Position numbers and translations under genes: made by a program
The notes under the pieces: generated by a model
What the model was told of the DNA's origin: nothing
The model's input: the letters and a program-made list of their open reading frames with translations, nothing else
Databases searched by the model: none
Origin: an uncultured Ruminococcus sp.
GTDB taxonomy: Bacteria > Bacillota > Clostridia > Oscillospirales > Ruminococcaceae
Assembly: GCA_945877315.1 (NCBI GenBank)
Contig: CAMCRP010000020.1
Span: forward strand, 1-49,123
Direction of reading: 5' to 3'
Length of the DNA stretch: 49,123 nucleotides
Part shown: positions 6,554 to 14,115 of the stretch, piece after piece
How the letters are laid out: each line of letters begins with the position of its first letter
Position numbering within the stretch: the stretch's first letter is position 1

Positions 6554-8095
6554 CGGTTCAAGCAGGACGCTTTGCGCACTTCGCAGACCCTGACGGACAG
6601 CACGATATGTTGCTTGACGGAAATCGCCGCCCTCGGTGTGCTTCAAATGCGCCCGTCCCGAAGCAAGAGTTATCTTCATATCGGTTATGGGCGAACCCGT
6701 GAGAACGCCGATATGCGTTTTCTCTTCAAGGTGGGTGAGGATAAGCCGCTGCCAGTTTTTGTCGAGAATTTCCTCACGGCAGTTTGTTTCAAAGCGCAGT
6801 CCGCTGTTTGGCTCGCCCTCGGACAGGATAAGATGCACCTCCGCATAATGCCGCAGCGGTTCGTAATGTCCCACACCCTCGGTAATTCCCGAAATTGTTT
6901 CCTTGTATGCAATGCTGCCCCGTCCGAACTCTACGTTATATCCGAAACGCTCGGAAATGACATTTTTCAGCACCTCCAGCTGTATCTCTCCCATAAGCCG
7001 CAGATGAATTTCGTTAAGCTTTTCATTTAGGGAAATGTGCAGCTGCGGGTCCTCGTCCTCCAGCTTTCGCAGTTGGATAAGTGCGGTATTTACGCTGATA
7101 TCGGGAGGAAGTATGACTTTGTAGGACAAAACAGGCTCCAGAGCGGGTCGTACGGAATTTTTCTCAAATCCCAGACCGTCACCCGCATTAGTTTCCGCAA
7201 GACCTGCCGCAGCGCAGACCGTTCCCGCAAAAACCTCGGGAACTGTTGTGTACTTTGTTCCCGAATAGATTCGCAGCTGATTGACCTTTTCGCCGCTTTC
7301 AAGGGCAGTTTTGACTTTAAGACTGCCGCCTGTTATCTTCATATGCGTAAGCCTGTTACCCTGTTCGTCCTCGGTTATCTTAAAAACCTTTGCGCCAAAT
7401 TCGTCAGGACGTTTCGGTTCGGGAAGATACCTGTCAATGCCCTCCATAAGCTCTGAAACGCCTTGCTGCTTCAAGGCAGCACCGAAAAAGCAGGGAAAAA
7501 GCCTTCTTTCCGCAACGGCAGACTGTATCTGTTCATGGGGGACAGTGCCGTTTTCAAGAAAACTGTCCATCATATCCTCACCGCAAAGGGCAAGCTCGTC
7601 AAACAGTTCGTCGGGATCACGGAGGGGACTCATATCAACGCAGTTTCCGTCCAGACGGGCTTTCAGTTCATTCAGCAGACTTTGCCGTTCAAGTTGGGAA
7701 ATGTCCATCTTATTTACGAAAATGAACACGGGGATATGGTATCTTGAAAGCAGCCGCCAAAGAGTTTCCGTGTGGTTCTGAACGCCGTCCGTTCCGCTGA
7801 TGACCAGCACGGCGCAGTCAAGGACGCTGAGTGCACGTTCTGTTTCGGCAGAAAAATCAACGTGCCCCGGAGTGTCCAGAAGGGTATATTCACCGCTCCC
7901 AAAATGCGCAACTGCTTGCTTTGAGAATATGGTTATCCCACGTTTTTTCTCTATTTCAAAGGTGTCAAGAAAGGTGTTTCCCTTGTCAACTCTGCCGAGA
8001 GATCGTATTTCTCCGCTTTGGTAGAGTATAGCTTCGGAAAGTGTGGTTTTTCCCGCATCAACATGGGCGGTCATTCCTATGGTAATTCGTTTCAT
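6551..8095 (-). CDS. Tet(M)/EF-G-like translational GTPase, truncated after domain IV
   Basis: The 514 residues carry the GTPase motifs of translation factors: AHVDAGKTT (P loop, about 10-18), KRGIT (switch I), DTPGH (switch II) and NKMD. Domains II-IV of the EF-G/Tet(M) fold follow, including GRGSIAYKETI in domain IV. Ribosome-protection proteins of this class bind the ribosome near the A site and in resistant strains displace tetracycline. Many clostridial relatives have unknown targets, so a resistance role is not claimed. The frame stops exactly where domain V should start (LLEP then TGA); domain V and a NYN nuclease continue in the same phase downstream. ATG 8095 has an AAGGAAG site. An earlier start at 8164 would run through the terminator at 8117-8149, so it was rejected. 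Confidence 0.88.
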   Translation of the reverse strand: MKRITIGMTAHVDAGKTTLSEAILYQSGEIRSLGRVDKGNTFLDTFEIEKKRGITIFSKQAVAHFGSGEYTLLDTPGHVDFSAETERALSVLDCAVLVISGTDGVQNHTETLWRLLSRYHIPVFIFVNKMDISQLERQSLLNELKARLDGNCVDMSPLRDPDELFDELALCGEDMMDSFLENGTVPHEQIQSAVAERRLFPCFFGAALKQQGVSELMEGIDRYLPEPKRPDEFGAKVFKITEDEQGNRLTHMKITGGSLKVKTALESGEKVNQLRIYSGTKYTTVPEVFAGTVCAAAGLAETNAGDGLGFEKNSVRPALEPVLSYKVILPPDISVNTALIQLRKLEDEDPQLHISLNEKLNEIHLRLMGEIQLEVLKNVISERFGYNVEFGRGSIAYKETISGITEGVGHYEPLRHYAEVHLILSEGEPNSGLRFETNCREEILDKNWQRLILTHLEEKTHIGVLTGSPITDMKITLASGRAHLKHTEGGDFRQATYRAVRQGLRSAQSVLLEP

Positions 8096-8116
8096 CGTAT
8101 CTTCCTTATTTGAAAA

Positions 8117-8149
8117 ACCTCCGCAGATTATTTTTCTGTCTGCGGAGGT
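8117..8149 (-). terminator. Terminator after the deacetylase gene
   Basis: An 11-bp perfect stem (ACCTCCGCAGA at 8117-8127 with 8139-8149) and an 11-nt loop are followed on the minus strand by TTTTT. It separates the lipoprotein pair from the Tet-like gene, so the latter needs its own promoter or read-through. Confidence 0.82.
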
Positions 8150-8153
8150 CTGA

Positions 8154-8942
8154 TCATTCAACAATAGAGTAAAGATTTGTGTCGCTGCCGCTTATTTCCA
8201 CGCCCTTAATCTCAAAAAGCTCGGAAACGGTGACAAACTGATAGCCCTCCTCCAGAAGCGGGGGAATTATCTTATCAAGTGCGGTGACAGTCTGCAAATT
8301 GCCCTGAGCGTCGTGCAGCAGGATAATTGCGCCGTCCGCAGCCTGTTCCAGGGTTTTCTTTGCACGTTCATCGGCGGTGACCTTAGCGTCCCAGTCGTTG
8401 CAGCCAAAGCCTGCGATAAAGGGCATATCTATGGTTTCATACATAGTTTCGTTTACAGCGATGTAGGGCGGACGGAAGAATTTTGTAGGCTCTCCCGTTA
8501 TTTCCAAAACCTTGTCGGAAACGTAATCTACCTCCGACTTAATCTCCTCTGCGGTCATGCTGTTCATATAGCCATGAGTTTTGGAATGGTTGTTTATCTC
8601 GCAGCCCATATCATAAGCACGCTTTACGATTTTTGCACTTTCATCGCTGATATTGTCGCCTATAAGGAAAAATGACGCACGAACGCCGTATTTCTCCAGC
8701 TTGTCCAGCACCATTTTTGTGGTGGACGTGTTGGGACCATCATCAAAGGTCAGGGCGATTACGGGCTTGTCGGGGTCTATTTCATAGTCAAGCTTTTTTA
8801 CGACTGATTCGGTGACTGTCGTTTCTGTGGCAGTGGTTGTTTCTGTTGTCTGAGTTGTTTCGGCGGGCTGTTCGGTGTTTTTGCAGCCTGCGGATATTGT
8901 CATTGAAAATGCCATAATCAGTGCAAGTATGCTCCTTTTCAT
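8154..8942 (-). CDS. Polysaccharide deacetylase (NodB domain) lipoprotein
   Basis: A 262-residue secreted lipoprotein. Residues 1-20 are a lipoprotein signal ending in the lipobox ISAGC (Cys20), followed by a Thr/Glu-rich linker to about 50. The NodB domain shows all five motifs: TFDDGP with the catalytic Asp and metal Asp, HSKTH with the two metal His, RPPY, DWDAK, and LLHD near the C-terminus. Such enzymes remove acetyl groups from N-acetylglucosamine in peptidoglycan or chitin-like polymers, or from xylan (CE4). The substrate cannot be read from the sequence. The gene begins 6 nt after the stop of the CE2 esterase lipoprotein and has a weak ribosome site, so coupled translation is likely. 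A terminator follows. Confidence 0.9.
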   Translation of the reverse strand: MKRSILALIMAFSMTISAGCKNTEQPAETTQTTETTTATETTVTESVVKKLDYEIDPDKPVIALTFDDGPNTSTTKMVLDKLEKYGVRASFFLIGDNISDESAKIVKRAYDMGCEINNHSKTHGYMNSMTAEEIKSEVDYVSDKVLEITGEPTKFFRPPYIAVNETMYETIDMPFIAGFGCNDWDAKVTADERAKKTLEQAADGAIILLHDAQGNLQTVTALDKIIPPLLEEGYQFVTVSELFEIKGVEISGSDTNLYSIVE

Positions 8943-8948
8943 TTTGTA

Positions 8949-10166
8949 TTACCAGCCCATTACAGATTTTATTTCGGCAACAAGAGCCTCGGAAGCCTTG
9001 TCGTGAGTTGCAGCGGTGGGGTGCCAGTCTGCGGCATATCCGAGAGAGCCGTCCTGTGCGTCAAACATAAAGGTATGTATCTTAGTGTCGCCGGTTGATT
9101 CTGTGTAAATCTTTACCGCGTCCTCAACGCCGGGGAAAAGACGCTGTCCCATAATTCCCAGAGTGCAGAAGATCTCGGCATCGGGGTTCTTTTCTCTGAT
9201 CACCTTGAGGAATTCGGCATATGCTTCGGAATATTCCTTCTGCTTTTCGACATTTCCCTGGACATAGCTGTCATCATTTGTTCCGAGATTTACAACGACC
9301 ACCTCGGGGACAAATTTGCTGAAATCCCATTCAAGCGATGAGGGGGGAGTCATACTTGCAAATTTCTGATATGAGAAGCCCAGCTTGGTGTAATACTGAG
9401 GAATGGTCTGGTTGGGAACCTTGTTATTGGGATTTGCAGTCCAGCCCGAAATAATTCCGTAGCCGCTGATTGAAACCATGCTGTAATCGGCGTCCAGAGC
9501 CTGAGCAGTCTTGTATGCGTATGCTTTGGTAACGTCCTCAGTGGAGGTGTGGAAGGGGTGCTCTGCAACCTCGTCATCAACGCCGTAGCCGCAGGTGATA
9601 GAGTCGCCTACAAACTCGATCCTGTGGGATTTCTCAGCAGCGGGGACAATGGTTTCATCGGGCTGAATTTCAATAGGCTTTATTCCGAAGGTTGACATTG
9701 CAGTTTCGGAAAGCTTTACTATTTTAACATTGACGGTCTTTGACTCGTCACTTTCAAAAACGGTGTAGACCTCCTCGGGCTTGTCTATCATATCATCAAT
9801 GACACGTTCTCCGTCAACGTAGATGGCAACTCTTGCGCAGTTTTCACCGTCCTTGGGCAGGAGAGAGGAGCCGTCACCCTTTAAGGTAATGTCAAGCTTT
9901 TTGCCTGTATAGTCGAAATCTGCGCCTGTGCCCGAAAAAGCAAGCCAAAGGGTTTCGTCTATAAGCTGAGTGCGTCCCAGCTGCTTTACGTTTGATGAAT
10001 CTGCGATGATCTTTCTCATTCCGTTTACCTCCGTGACAATTGATGTTTCCGTTTCCTCCGCTGTTGTAACGTTTTTTTCGGCGGAGCCTGAGCCGCAGCC
10101 GCAGAGAAGTGGCAGAACGCAAAAGATTGCAGCAGTGCGGCATACCTGCTTAAATGTTCTCTTCAT
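8949..10166 (-). CDS. Carbohydrate esterase family 2-like SGNH hydrolase lipoprotein
   Basis: A 405-residue lipoprotein with a signal ending at LLCGC (Cys24). Residues about 50-175 resemble the beta-sandwich domain that precedes the catalytic domain in CE2 acetyl esterases. The SGNH domain follows: FVGDSITCGYG with the nucleophile Ser (about 190), the Gly of block II, VVNLGTNDD (block III, about 300) and the C-terminal DWHPT with the catalytic His. CE2 enzymes remove acetyl groups from xylan and other plant polysaccharides; the exact sugar is not readable here. ATG 10166 has a strong GGAGGAA site. It is transcribed together with the NodB deacetylase, giving a pair of surface deacetylating enzymes that fits a plant-fibre or mucosal habitat. 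Confidence 0.87.
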   Translation of the reverse strand: MKRTFKQVCRTAAIFCVLPLLCGCGSGSAEKNVTTAEETETSIVTEVNGMRKIIADSSNVKQLGRTQLIDETLWLAFSGTGADFDYTGKKLDITLKGDGSSLLPKDGENCARVAIYVDGERVIDDMIDKPEEVYTVFESDESKTVNVKIVKLSETAMSTFGIKPIEIQPDETIVPAAEKSHRIEFVGDSITCGYGVDDEVAEHPFHTSTEDVTKAYAYKTAQALDADYSMVSISGYGIISGWTANPNNKVPNQTIPQYYTKLGFSYQKFASMTPPSSLEWDFSKFVPEVVVVNLGTNDDSYVQGNVEKQKEYSEAYAEFLKVIREKNPDAEIFCTLGIMGQRLFPGVEDAVKIYTESTGDTKIHTFMFDAQDGSLGYAADWHPTAATHDKASEALVAEIKSVMGW

Positions 10167-10214
10167 AAAATTCCTCCAAAGCTATTTTAACAAAATGGCA
10201 AATCATATAAAATG

Positions 10215-10223
10215 ATTATACCA
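10215..10223 (-). promoter_or_regulatory. Extended -10 promoter of the lipoprotein pair
   Basis: TGG followed by TATAAT on the minus strand (10223-10215), about 50 bp upstream of the CE2 start, has the form of an extended -10 element. No good -35 is visible. Confidence 0.5.
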
Positions 10224-10249
10224 TACTTGTCCGCAAAAAGCAATGATTT

Positions 10250-12022
10250 TTATACAGAAAATTGACTGTTATAAAGATTTGCATAGAAGCCATTCAGTTT
10301 AAGAAGCTCCTCATGACGACCCTGTTCGATAATATGACCGTCCTTCATAACGAGGATAACGTCCGCTTCACGGATAGTTGACAGTCTGTGTGCAACGATA
10401 AAGCTTGTTCTGCCCTTCATCATTCGGGCAAAGGCTTCTTGAATTTTCAGCTCGGTTCTTGTATCAATAGATGATGTGGCTTCGTCAAGGATAAGCATAG
10501 GCGGAAGGCAAAGCATTACCCTTGCAATGCAGAGAAGCTGCTTTTGTCCTTGTGACAGACTTCCGCCGTCCTCACCGATAACAGTGTTATAGCCATCGGG
10601 CAGACGCTTGATAAAGCTGTGTGCGTGGGACGCCTTTGCTGCGGCGATGACCTCTTCATCGGTGGCATCGGGCTTGCCCATGGTGATATTGTCCCTGACA
10701 GTTCCCGATTTCAGCCATGTTTCCTGTAAAACCATTCCGTAGCTGCTTCTAAGGCTGTTTCGGGTAACATCTCGGATATCCTCGCCCTCCACCTTGACGG
10801 CACCGCTGTTTACATCGTAAAACCTCATAAGCAGATTAATAATGGTGGTTTTTCCGCAGCCTGTGGGACCCACAATAGCTATCCTCTGACCGGGCTTAAC
10901 ATTCAGGCTGAGATTTTTAATAAGCTCACGTTCGGGCGTGTAGGAGAAATCCACATTTTCAAGTGAAACGGAGCCTTTGACATTTTCAAGAACAACTGCA
11001 TTTTCCTTATCGGGGATCTGGGACTGTTCCTCAATAAGCTCAAACAGCCTTGTAGCGCAGGCAAGAGCGTTCTGCAGTTCGGTAACAACGCCCGAAATTT
11101 CATTGAACGGCTTTGTATACTGATTGGCATATGACAGGAAACAGGAAAGCTGTCCTACTGTAAAGGGATTAACCATTCCGGCGGTGGAAATGCAGGCAAT
11201 TGCACCTGCTGCGGCAACTCCTGCGTAAACCATACTGTTGACAAAACGGGTGGCGGGGTTTGTGATGGACGAATAGAAGGTGGCTTTCAGCGAGCAGTCT
11301 GCAAGACGGTCGTTTATCTCGTCAAACTTTTCAAGGGCTTCCGCTTCGTGGGAAAACGCCTGTACTACCTTCTGATTGCCGATCATTTCATCAATAAATG
11401 CGGTCTGTTCGCCTCTTGTTTCCGACTGCAAACGGAACATTTTATAGGTACGTCCCGCAATAAATTTCGCAATAAACAGGGAAAGAGGAGTGAGCACGAC
11501 TACCACCAGCGCAATTTTCCAGTTGATGTTAAGCATAAAAAGCAGCGTTCCCAGAATGGTCACAACACCTGTGAAAAGCTGTGTAAAGCCCATAAGCAAA
11601 CCGTCTGCGAACTGATCCGCATCTGCGATAACACGGTTGACAATGCCGCCGCTGGGGTGGGAATCAACATAGCTGAGGGGCAGAATTTCAATTTTTCGGA
11701 AGGCTTCATAACGGATATCACGGACAATATGATAGGTAATGCGGTTGTTGACGGTGTTCATCAGCCATTGGATAAGTGCGGCTGCGACAGCAATAACGGC
11801 AATTTGCGGAAGAAGGACGGAAAGTCCCTCAAAATCAACGTTTTCCTTGTCAATAATAAGGTCGATTGCCCGTCCAATCAAAATGGGAACATATAGGCTG
11901 CAAATAACGGTAGCAGCTGCCATTATAATGGACAGAAGCATAAGAATACGGTAATTTTTGATATATCCGAAAACCTTTTTAAGGGCGGCTTTCTGAACAC
12001 CCTGAGTTTTCTTTTCCGACAT
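10250..12022 (-). CDS. ABC exporter half-transporter (canonical ATPase site subunit)
   Basis: A 590-residue type IV ABC exporter: six membrane helices in residues about 20-310, then an ATPase domain. Walker A is GPTGCGKTT, Walker B ends LILDEATSS with the normal catalytic Glu, and the H-loop is VAHRLST. The signature is LSQGQ rather than LSGGQ. Together with the gene just upstream, which has LSGGQ but a DD Walker B, this is the complementary pattern of asymmetric heterodimeric exporters (BmrCD and TM287/288 type). Cargo could be a drug, lipid or peptide; no peptidase domain is present. Its ATG directly follows the TGA of the partner gene. Confidence 0.9.
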   Translation of the reverse strand: MSEKKTQGVQKAALKKVFGYIKNYRILMLLSIIMAAATVICSLYVPILIGRAIDLIIDKENVDFEGLSVLLPQIAVIAVAAALIQWLMNTVNNRITYHIVRDIRYEAFRKIEILPLSYVDSHPSGGIVNRVIADADQFADGLLMGFTQLFTGVVTILGTLLFMLNINWKIALVVVVLTPLSLFIAKFIAGRTYKMFRLQSETRGEQTAFIDEMIGNQKVVQAFSHEAEALEKFDEINDRLADCSLKATFYSSITNPATRFVNSMVYAGVAAAGAIACISTAGMVNPFTVGQLSCFLSYANQYTKPFNEISGVVTELQNALACATRLFELIEEQSQIPDKENAVVLENVKGSVSLENVDFSYTPERELIKNLSLNVKPGQRIAIVGPTGCGKTTIINLLMRFYDVNSGAVKVEGEDIRDVTRNSLRSSYGMVLQETWLKSGTVRDNITMGKPDATDEEVIAAAKASHAHSFIKRLPDGYNTVIGEDGGSLSQGQKQLLCIARVMLCLPPMLILDEATSSIDTRTELKIQEAFARMMKGRTSFIVAHRLSTIREADVILVMKDGHIIEQGRHEELLKLNGFYANLYNSQFSV

Positions 12023-13738
12023 TCAGACAGCCTCCTTTTTGAACTGAGAATTGTGTATCTCTTTGTAAATTTCGCAGCTTTCCAAAAGCTCGTCATGAGT
12101 GCCGATACCAACAATTTCTCCGTCGTCCAGAACGACTATTTTGTCTGCGTGGCGTATTGACGATGTTCTCTGGGAAACGATAAACACTGCGGGGGAGTAG
12201 TCCATGGAACGGAGTGCCTTTCTCAGTGCTGCATCGGTGGCAAAGTCAAGTGCGGAAGCACTGTCGTCCAAAATGAGTATTTCGGGCTTTTTCACAAGCG
12301 CACGTGCAATGGTGAAACGCTGCCGCTGACCGCCCGAAAGGTTCTTTCCGCCCTGTTCTATCATAAAGTCAAGACCGCCCTTGCTGTCTGCGACTGCTTT
12401 TGCCTGCGCGGTTTCCAGAGCGGAGAATATTTCGCTGTCGGTGGCGTTCGTTTTGCCCCACTGCATATTTTCACGGATAGTTCCCTTGAAAAGGACGGAT
12501 TTCTGGGGGACGATACCTATCTTTTCACGGAGATTTTCAAGTGTAAAGTCTTTAACATTCACACCATTTACCAGCACTTCGCCCTCGACGGCGTCGTAAA
12601 ATCTCGGTATCATATTTACAAGAGAGGATTTTCCCGAGCCTGTTCCGCCGATAATGCCGACAGTTTCACCCTTTTTCACGGTGAAGTTCATATCCGTAAG
12701 AGCGTTTGCGCCGGCATTTGCATATTTTAGAGAAGCGTGACGGAATTCAACGGCATATTCGCCGCTGCCATTTTCCGAATTTCCGTTTTCAAGGCTTGAT
12801 CTTATCTCGAAAACCGACTGAATTCTGTTTCCACAGGCAACACTTTTTGTAATGTTGATAATAAGGTTTGCCAGCTTGATAAGCTCAACAAGTATCTGGG
12901 ACATAAGATTGTACAGGGCTACCACAGTTCCTTGAGTGAGAATGCCCGTTTCAACACGGACAGCACCTGTATAGATAAGCCAGATTATTGCAAGGTTTAT
13001 GATAATATAGGTGAGGGGATTCATCAGGGCGGAAATGCGTCCCACAAACTTTTGAATTTTGGTAAGCTCTTCATTTCTGCTTTCAAACTGGGTGATTTCT
13101 TCATTTTCTTTGCAGAATGCTCTGATAACACGAATTCCTGTAAGATTTTCACGTGTAATGCTAACGACCTTGTCAAGCTTTTGCTGCACCTTTTTATATA
13201 AAGGTATGCACCATAACATTATGCCGAACACTACCACTGACAGCGCAGGTATAGCCGCCGCAAATATAAGCGCAGAATCAAAGTCCAGCGTAAACGCCAT
13301 TATCATTGCGCCGAATACCACAAACGGCGAACGCAGCAGCAGACGGAGCGTAAGATTGATTCCCGACTGAACCTGGTTCATATCGCTGGTCATTCGGGTA
13401 ATAAGTGTGGATGTTCCAAGGGTGTCTATCTCCGAATAGGAAAGGGACTGTATATGCTTGAAAAGGTCATGCTTTACATCCCTTGCAAATCCCACCGCAG
13501 CTTTTGCGGAGAAATACTGTGCAGTAATTGAAAAGGTCAACCCCACAATGCCGATAATTACCAGCAGCAGGCACATTTTGGCAATGTAGCCTTTATCTCC
13601 CGCAGCAACGCCGTTGTCAATAACTGCGGCAATAACCAGCGGCACGAACAGTTCAAGGACAGCCTCGAAGCATTTGAAAAGCGGCCCCAGAATACTCTCT
13701 TTTGTATAAGATTTAAGATAAGCAAGAAGCTTCTTCAA
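12023..13738 (-). CDS. ABC exporter half-transporter (degenerate ATPase site subunit)
   Basis: This is the 571-residue partner of the next gene. The membrane domain has six helices and the ATPase domain has GGTGSGKSS, signature LSGGQRQR and Walker B ILILDDSAS. The Asp in place of the catalytic Glu marks the degenerate site of a heterodimer. The switch His is also replaced (VSQRTSS in place of the usual HRLS). I place the start at TTG 13738 (LKKLLAYLKSY), because AGGAG lies 8 nt before it. An upstream ATG at 13783 has no ribosome site and would start inside the predicted promoter. The stop is immediately followed by the ATG of the second subunit. Confidence 0.88.
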   Translation of the reverse strand: MKKLLAYLKSYTKESILGPLFKCFEAVLELFVPLVIAAVIDNGVAAGDKGYIAKMCLLLVIIGIVGLTFSITAQYFSAKAAVGFARDVKHDLFKHIQSLSYSEIDTLGTSTLITRMTSDMNQVQSGINLTLRLLLRSPFVVFGAMIMAFTLDFDSALIFAAAIPALSVVVFGIMLWCIPLYKKVQQKLDKVVSITRENLTGIRVIRAFCKENEEITQFESRNEELTKIQKFVGRISALMNPLTYIIINLAIIWLIYTGAVRVETGILTQGTVVALYNLMSQILVELIKLANLIINITKSVACGNRIQSVFEIRSSLENGNSENGSGEYAVEFRHASLKYANAGANALTDMNFTVKKGETVGIIGGTGSGKSSLVNMIPRFYDAVEGEVLVNGVNVKDFTLENLREKIGIVPQKSVLFKGTIRENMQWGKTNATDSEIFSALETAQAKAVADSKGGLDFMIEQGGKNLSGGQRQRFTIARALVKKPEILILDDSASALDFATDAALRKALRSMDYSPAVFIVSQRTSSIRHADKIVVLDDGEIVGIGTHDELLESCEIYKEIHNSQFKKEAV

Positions 13739-13773
13739 AGTATCCTCTCCTTCTAATTTATCATAACTAATAT

Positions 13774-13782
13774 AGTATACCA
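13774..13782 (-). promoter_or_regulatory. Extended -10 promoter of the ABC exporter operon
   Basis: TGG plus TATACT on the minus strand (13782-13774), 36 bp before the TTG start. The -35 is poor. No hairpin leader is seen. Confidence 0.5.
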
Positions 13783-13901
13783 CCTTATTATCATAACACT
13801 GTTTAGAATAATGGAATTTTTTCTTAATTTATACATTCTGCCGCCGAATATAAGAAAATATCCTCAAACAGTATATTTTGTAAAATATGTTGCAAAAACA
13901 G

Positions 13902-13930
13902 TTGACATTTGAAGCAAAGTGATGTATAAT
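13902..13930 (+). promoter_or_regulatory. Consensus sigma-A promoter of the giant surface protein
   Basis: TTGACA (13902-13907), exactly 17 bp, then TATAAT (13925-13930). Transcription should start near 13937, leaving a leader of about 180 nt before the ATG at 14116. Confidence 0.85.
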
Positions 13931-13941
13931 CTTGATTAATG

Positions 13942-14066
13942 ATAGGCGATCGTATGTAATGGTTGCAAGGTTTACAGCTTTACAGGGCTGAACAAGCTGA
14001 ATATTTCGGTTTATTTGGCAATATTAGGTGTAAAGCTGTGGGCTTTACACTGCGATTTTAGCCTAT
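13942..14066 (+). promoter_or_regulatory. Structured leader with two exclusive 9-bp pairings (possible riboswitch or attenuator)
   Basis: ATAGGC (13942-13947) and GCCTAT (14061-14066) can close a domain of about 125 nt. Inside it TGTAAAGC (14029-14036) is complementary to two places. It pairs with GCTTTACAC at 14042-14050, forming a 9-bp hairpin with arm 14028-14036 and loop TGTGG. It also pairs with AGCTTTACA at 13976-13984, with partner 14029-14037. Both cannot form at once. No conserved core of a known riboswitch class (c-di-GMP-I, cobalamin, SAM, fluoride) was recognised. Confidence 0.4.
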
Positions 14067-14115
14067 TGGTCTTGTTTATGACAGGAATATTTAATCAGAA
14101 AGGAAGAACCATATT

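Noticed and set aside
6551-8095. Calling the GTPase a tetracycline-resistance gene
   Set aside because: It is only distantly Tet(M)-like, lacks domain V in its own frame and belongs to a group with unknown roles. Resistance cannot be read from the sequence.
8096-8164. Earlier start (8164) for the Tet-like GTPase
   Set aside because: The extra residues would be encoded by a terminator hairpin (8117-8149), there is no ribosome site, and ATG 8095 gives the exact family N-terminus.
13942-14066. c-di-GMP-I, cobalamin or other known riboswitch
   Set aside because: The conserved core sequences of these classes are not present. Kept only as an unclassified structured leader.
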